Below the pieces are notes generated by a model. It was given only the letters and a program-made list of their open reading frames with translations. It made no database searches and was not told the DNA's origin. Shown here in pieces: positions 6,114 through 6,700 of a DNA stretch of 6,700 nucleotides. Source of the stretch: Candidatus Dormiibacterota bacterium (GTDB lineage Bacteria > Chloroflexota > Dormibacteria > UBA8260 > Bog-877); NCBI GenBank assembly GCA_003164475.1, contig PLTL01000212.1, forward strand, positions 1 to 6,700, in the 5' to 3' direction. The position numbers and the translations under genes are program-made. Positions within the stretch are counted from its first letter, which is position 1, and every line of letters begins with the position of its first letter.

Positions 6114-6419
6114 TTGGCGAATGCCGCCGGGGAGGACCGACCAGAGTCCAGCGAGGGCGGCTATCTGCGTGAGGTATGGAGCGAACTAAGGAAGACGGTA
6201 TGGCCGACCTGGCCGGAGTTGCGGCAGATGACCGGCGTGGTCATCGTCACGGTGGTGCTCTTGGGGGCGTTCCTGGGGCTCCTCGACTTCGGGCTGGCCT
6301 CTGCGCTCCGGCCCCTGTACACCACGGTCCCAGCCGCCACCGCCACGGCCACCCCGTCGGTGGTGGTCACCCCCAGCCCCTCCGCTACGGCGACGCCGTC
6401 CGCCAGCAGCAGCCCCTAG
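6114..6419 (+). CDS. secE: Preprotein translocase subunit SecE
   Basis: From the TTG at 6114 the product has 101 residues. The cytosolic amphipathic part has the SecE signature YLREVWSELRKTVWPTWPEL (residues about 17-36), and one membrane helix follows at about 41-65 (TGVVIVTVVLLGAFLGLLDFG). SecE clamps SecY in the SecYEG channel and is needed for protein export. The single-helix form is usual outside the enterobacteria. Unusually, the helix is followed by a tail of about 30 residues made only of Ala, Pro, Ser, Thr and Val (residues 72-101), which by SecE topology lies outside the membrane. Most single-helix SecE proteins end soon after the helix. The gene lies between tRNA-Trp and nusG and is very probably cotranscribed with both. 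Confidence 0.94.
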   Translation: MANAAGEDRPESSEGGYLREVWSELRKTVWPTWPELRQMTGVVIVTVVLLGAFLGLLDFGLASALRPLYTTVPAATATATPSVVVTPSPSATATPSASSSP

Positions 6420-6450
6420 GCCTCAGACTGAAGTGATTGGGAGCCCCGAA

Positions 6451-6700
6451 GTGAGCGTGTCGAAAGCCACCGAGCAAGCCAACTGGTACGTGATCCACGC
6501 CTACTCTGGCCATGAGGAGAAGGTCAAGGCCAACCTCCTCAAGCGGGTCGAGTCGATGGATATGCACGATCAGATCTTCGACGTGATGGTCCCCACTGAG
6601 GACGTCATCGAGATCAAGGACGGCCAGCGCCGCCATGTGGCCAAGCGGATCTTCCCGGGCTACATCCTGGTCCAGATGGTCATGTCGGACGAGTCCTGGT
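6451..6700 (+). CDS. nusG: Transcription termination/antitermination protein NusG, 5' part
   Basis: The first 83 codons of NusG are present; the gene runs past the window edge, so the C-terminal KOW domain is not seen. The NGN domain is clear: NWYVIHAYSGHEEKVKANL, IFDVMVPTEDVIEIKDGQ (as IFDVMVPTED and EIKDGQRR), then RIFPGYILVQM and SDESW. NusG binds RNA polymerase, promotes elongation, and links it to Rho and to ribosomal protein S10. GTG at 6451 is preceded by GGGAG at 6439-6443 with a 7-base spacer; GTG at 6433 and 6457 are in-frame alternatives. The short N-terminus without a long acidic leader, and the wording of the NGN motifs, look more like Chloroflexota/Dormibacterota than typical actinobacterial NusG, from memory. 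It begins 31 bases after secE with no terminator between. Confidence 0.96.
   Translation, partial: MSVSKATEQANWYVIHAYSGHEEKVKANLLKRVESMDMHDQIFDVMVPTEDVIEIKDGQRRHVAKRIFPGYILVQMVMSDESW

Noticed and set aside
1..6700. CRISPR array, insertion sequence, phage or attachment-site signatures
   Set aside because: No short regularly spaced repeats, transposase or integrase motifs, or terminal inverted repeats were seen. The intact tRNA-Trp has no duplicated 3' end nearby.

Overview
This GC-rich window ends in a housekeeping block, rpmG, tRNA-Trp(CCA), secE and the 5' part of nusG, which is the standard bacterial translation/secretion/transcription-elongation cluster. The NusG N-terminal domain, the four-cysteine L33 and the gene order point to a high-GC, Chloroflexota- or Dormibacterota-like bacterium, or a deep actinobacterial relative. 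This placement is inferred from remembered family patterns and not from a search.

Layout. (1) 20-600, minus strand: a two-gene unit. A 137-aa protein with a strong Shine-Dalgarno is followed, through a 4-base GTGA overlap, by a very basic 56-aa protein. Neither function is recognised. (2) About 705-1660, plus strand: remains of a tandem-repeat protein of the DUF5666 type. Two copies (983-1249 and 1250-1500) are clear and a third, upstream copy is more eroded. The repeat homology jumps frame several times, always in the same sense and often at G runs. (3) 1661-2035: no gene, but a long hairpin at 1911-1952 lies in the convergent gap. (4) 2036-4129, minus strand: a PAS-PAS-GAF-EAL cyclic-di-GMP phosphodiesterase with all expected catalytic residues and no GGDEF domain. 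(5) 4130-5046: about 0.9 kb with no gene I can support. (6) 5047-5607, plus strand: a four-helix GtrA-family membrane protein. (7) 5758 onward: a near-consensus promoter (TTGACC, 17-bp spacer, TATACT) just upstream of rpmG that probably serves the whole rpmG-trnW-secE-nusG operon, with a small hairpin plus T5 tract in the predicted leader.

How the parts work together. The right-hand block is one transcription unit making a ribosomal protein, a tRNA, a Sec translocon subunit and a transcription elongation factor. The EAL protein would lower cyclic-di-GMP in response to signals sensed by its PAS and GAF domains. GtrA probably moves a lipid-linked sugar across the membrane. The left half looks like accessory sequence in partial decay, or is affected by homopolymer sequence errors. 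I see no CRISPR array, insertion sequence, phage module or clear new multi-gene system. The observations most worth checking are the same-sense frame changes in the DUF5666 gene, the coupled small basic ORF, the leader hairpin of the rpmG operon and the Thr/Pro/Ser-rich tail on SecE.
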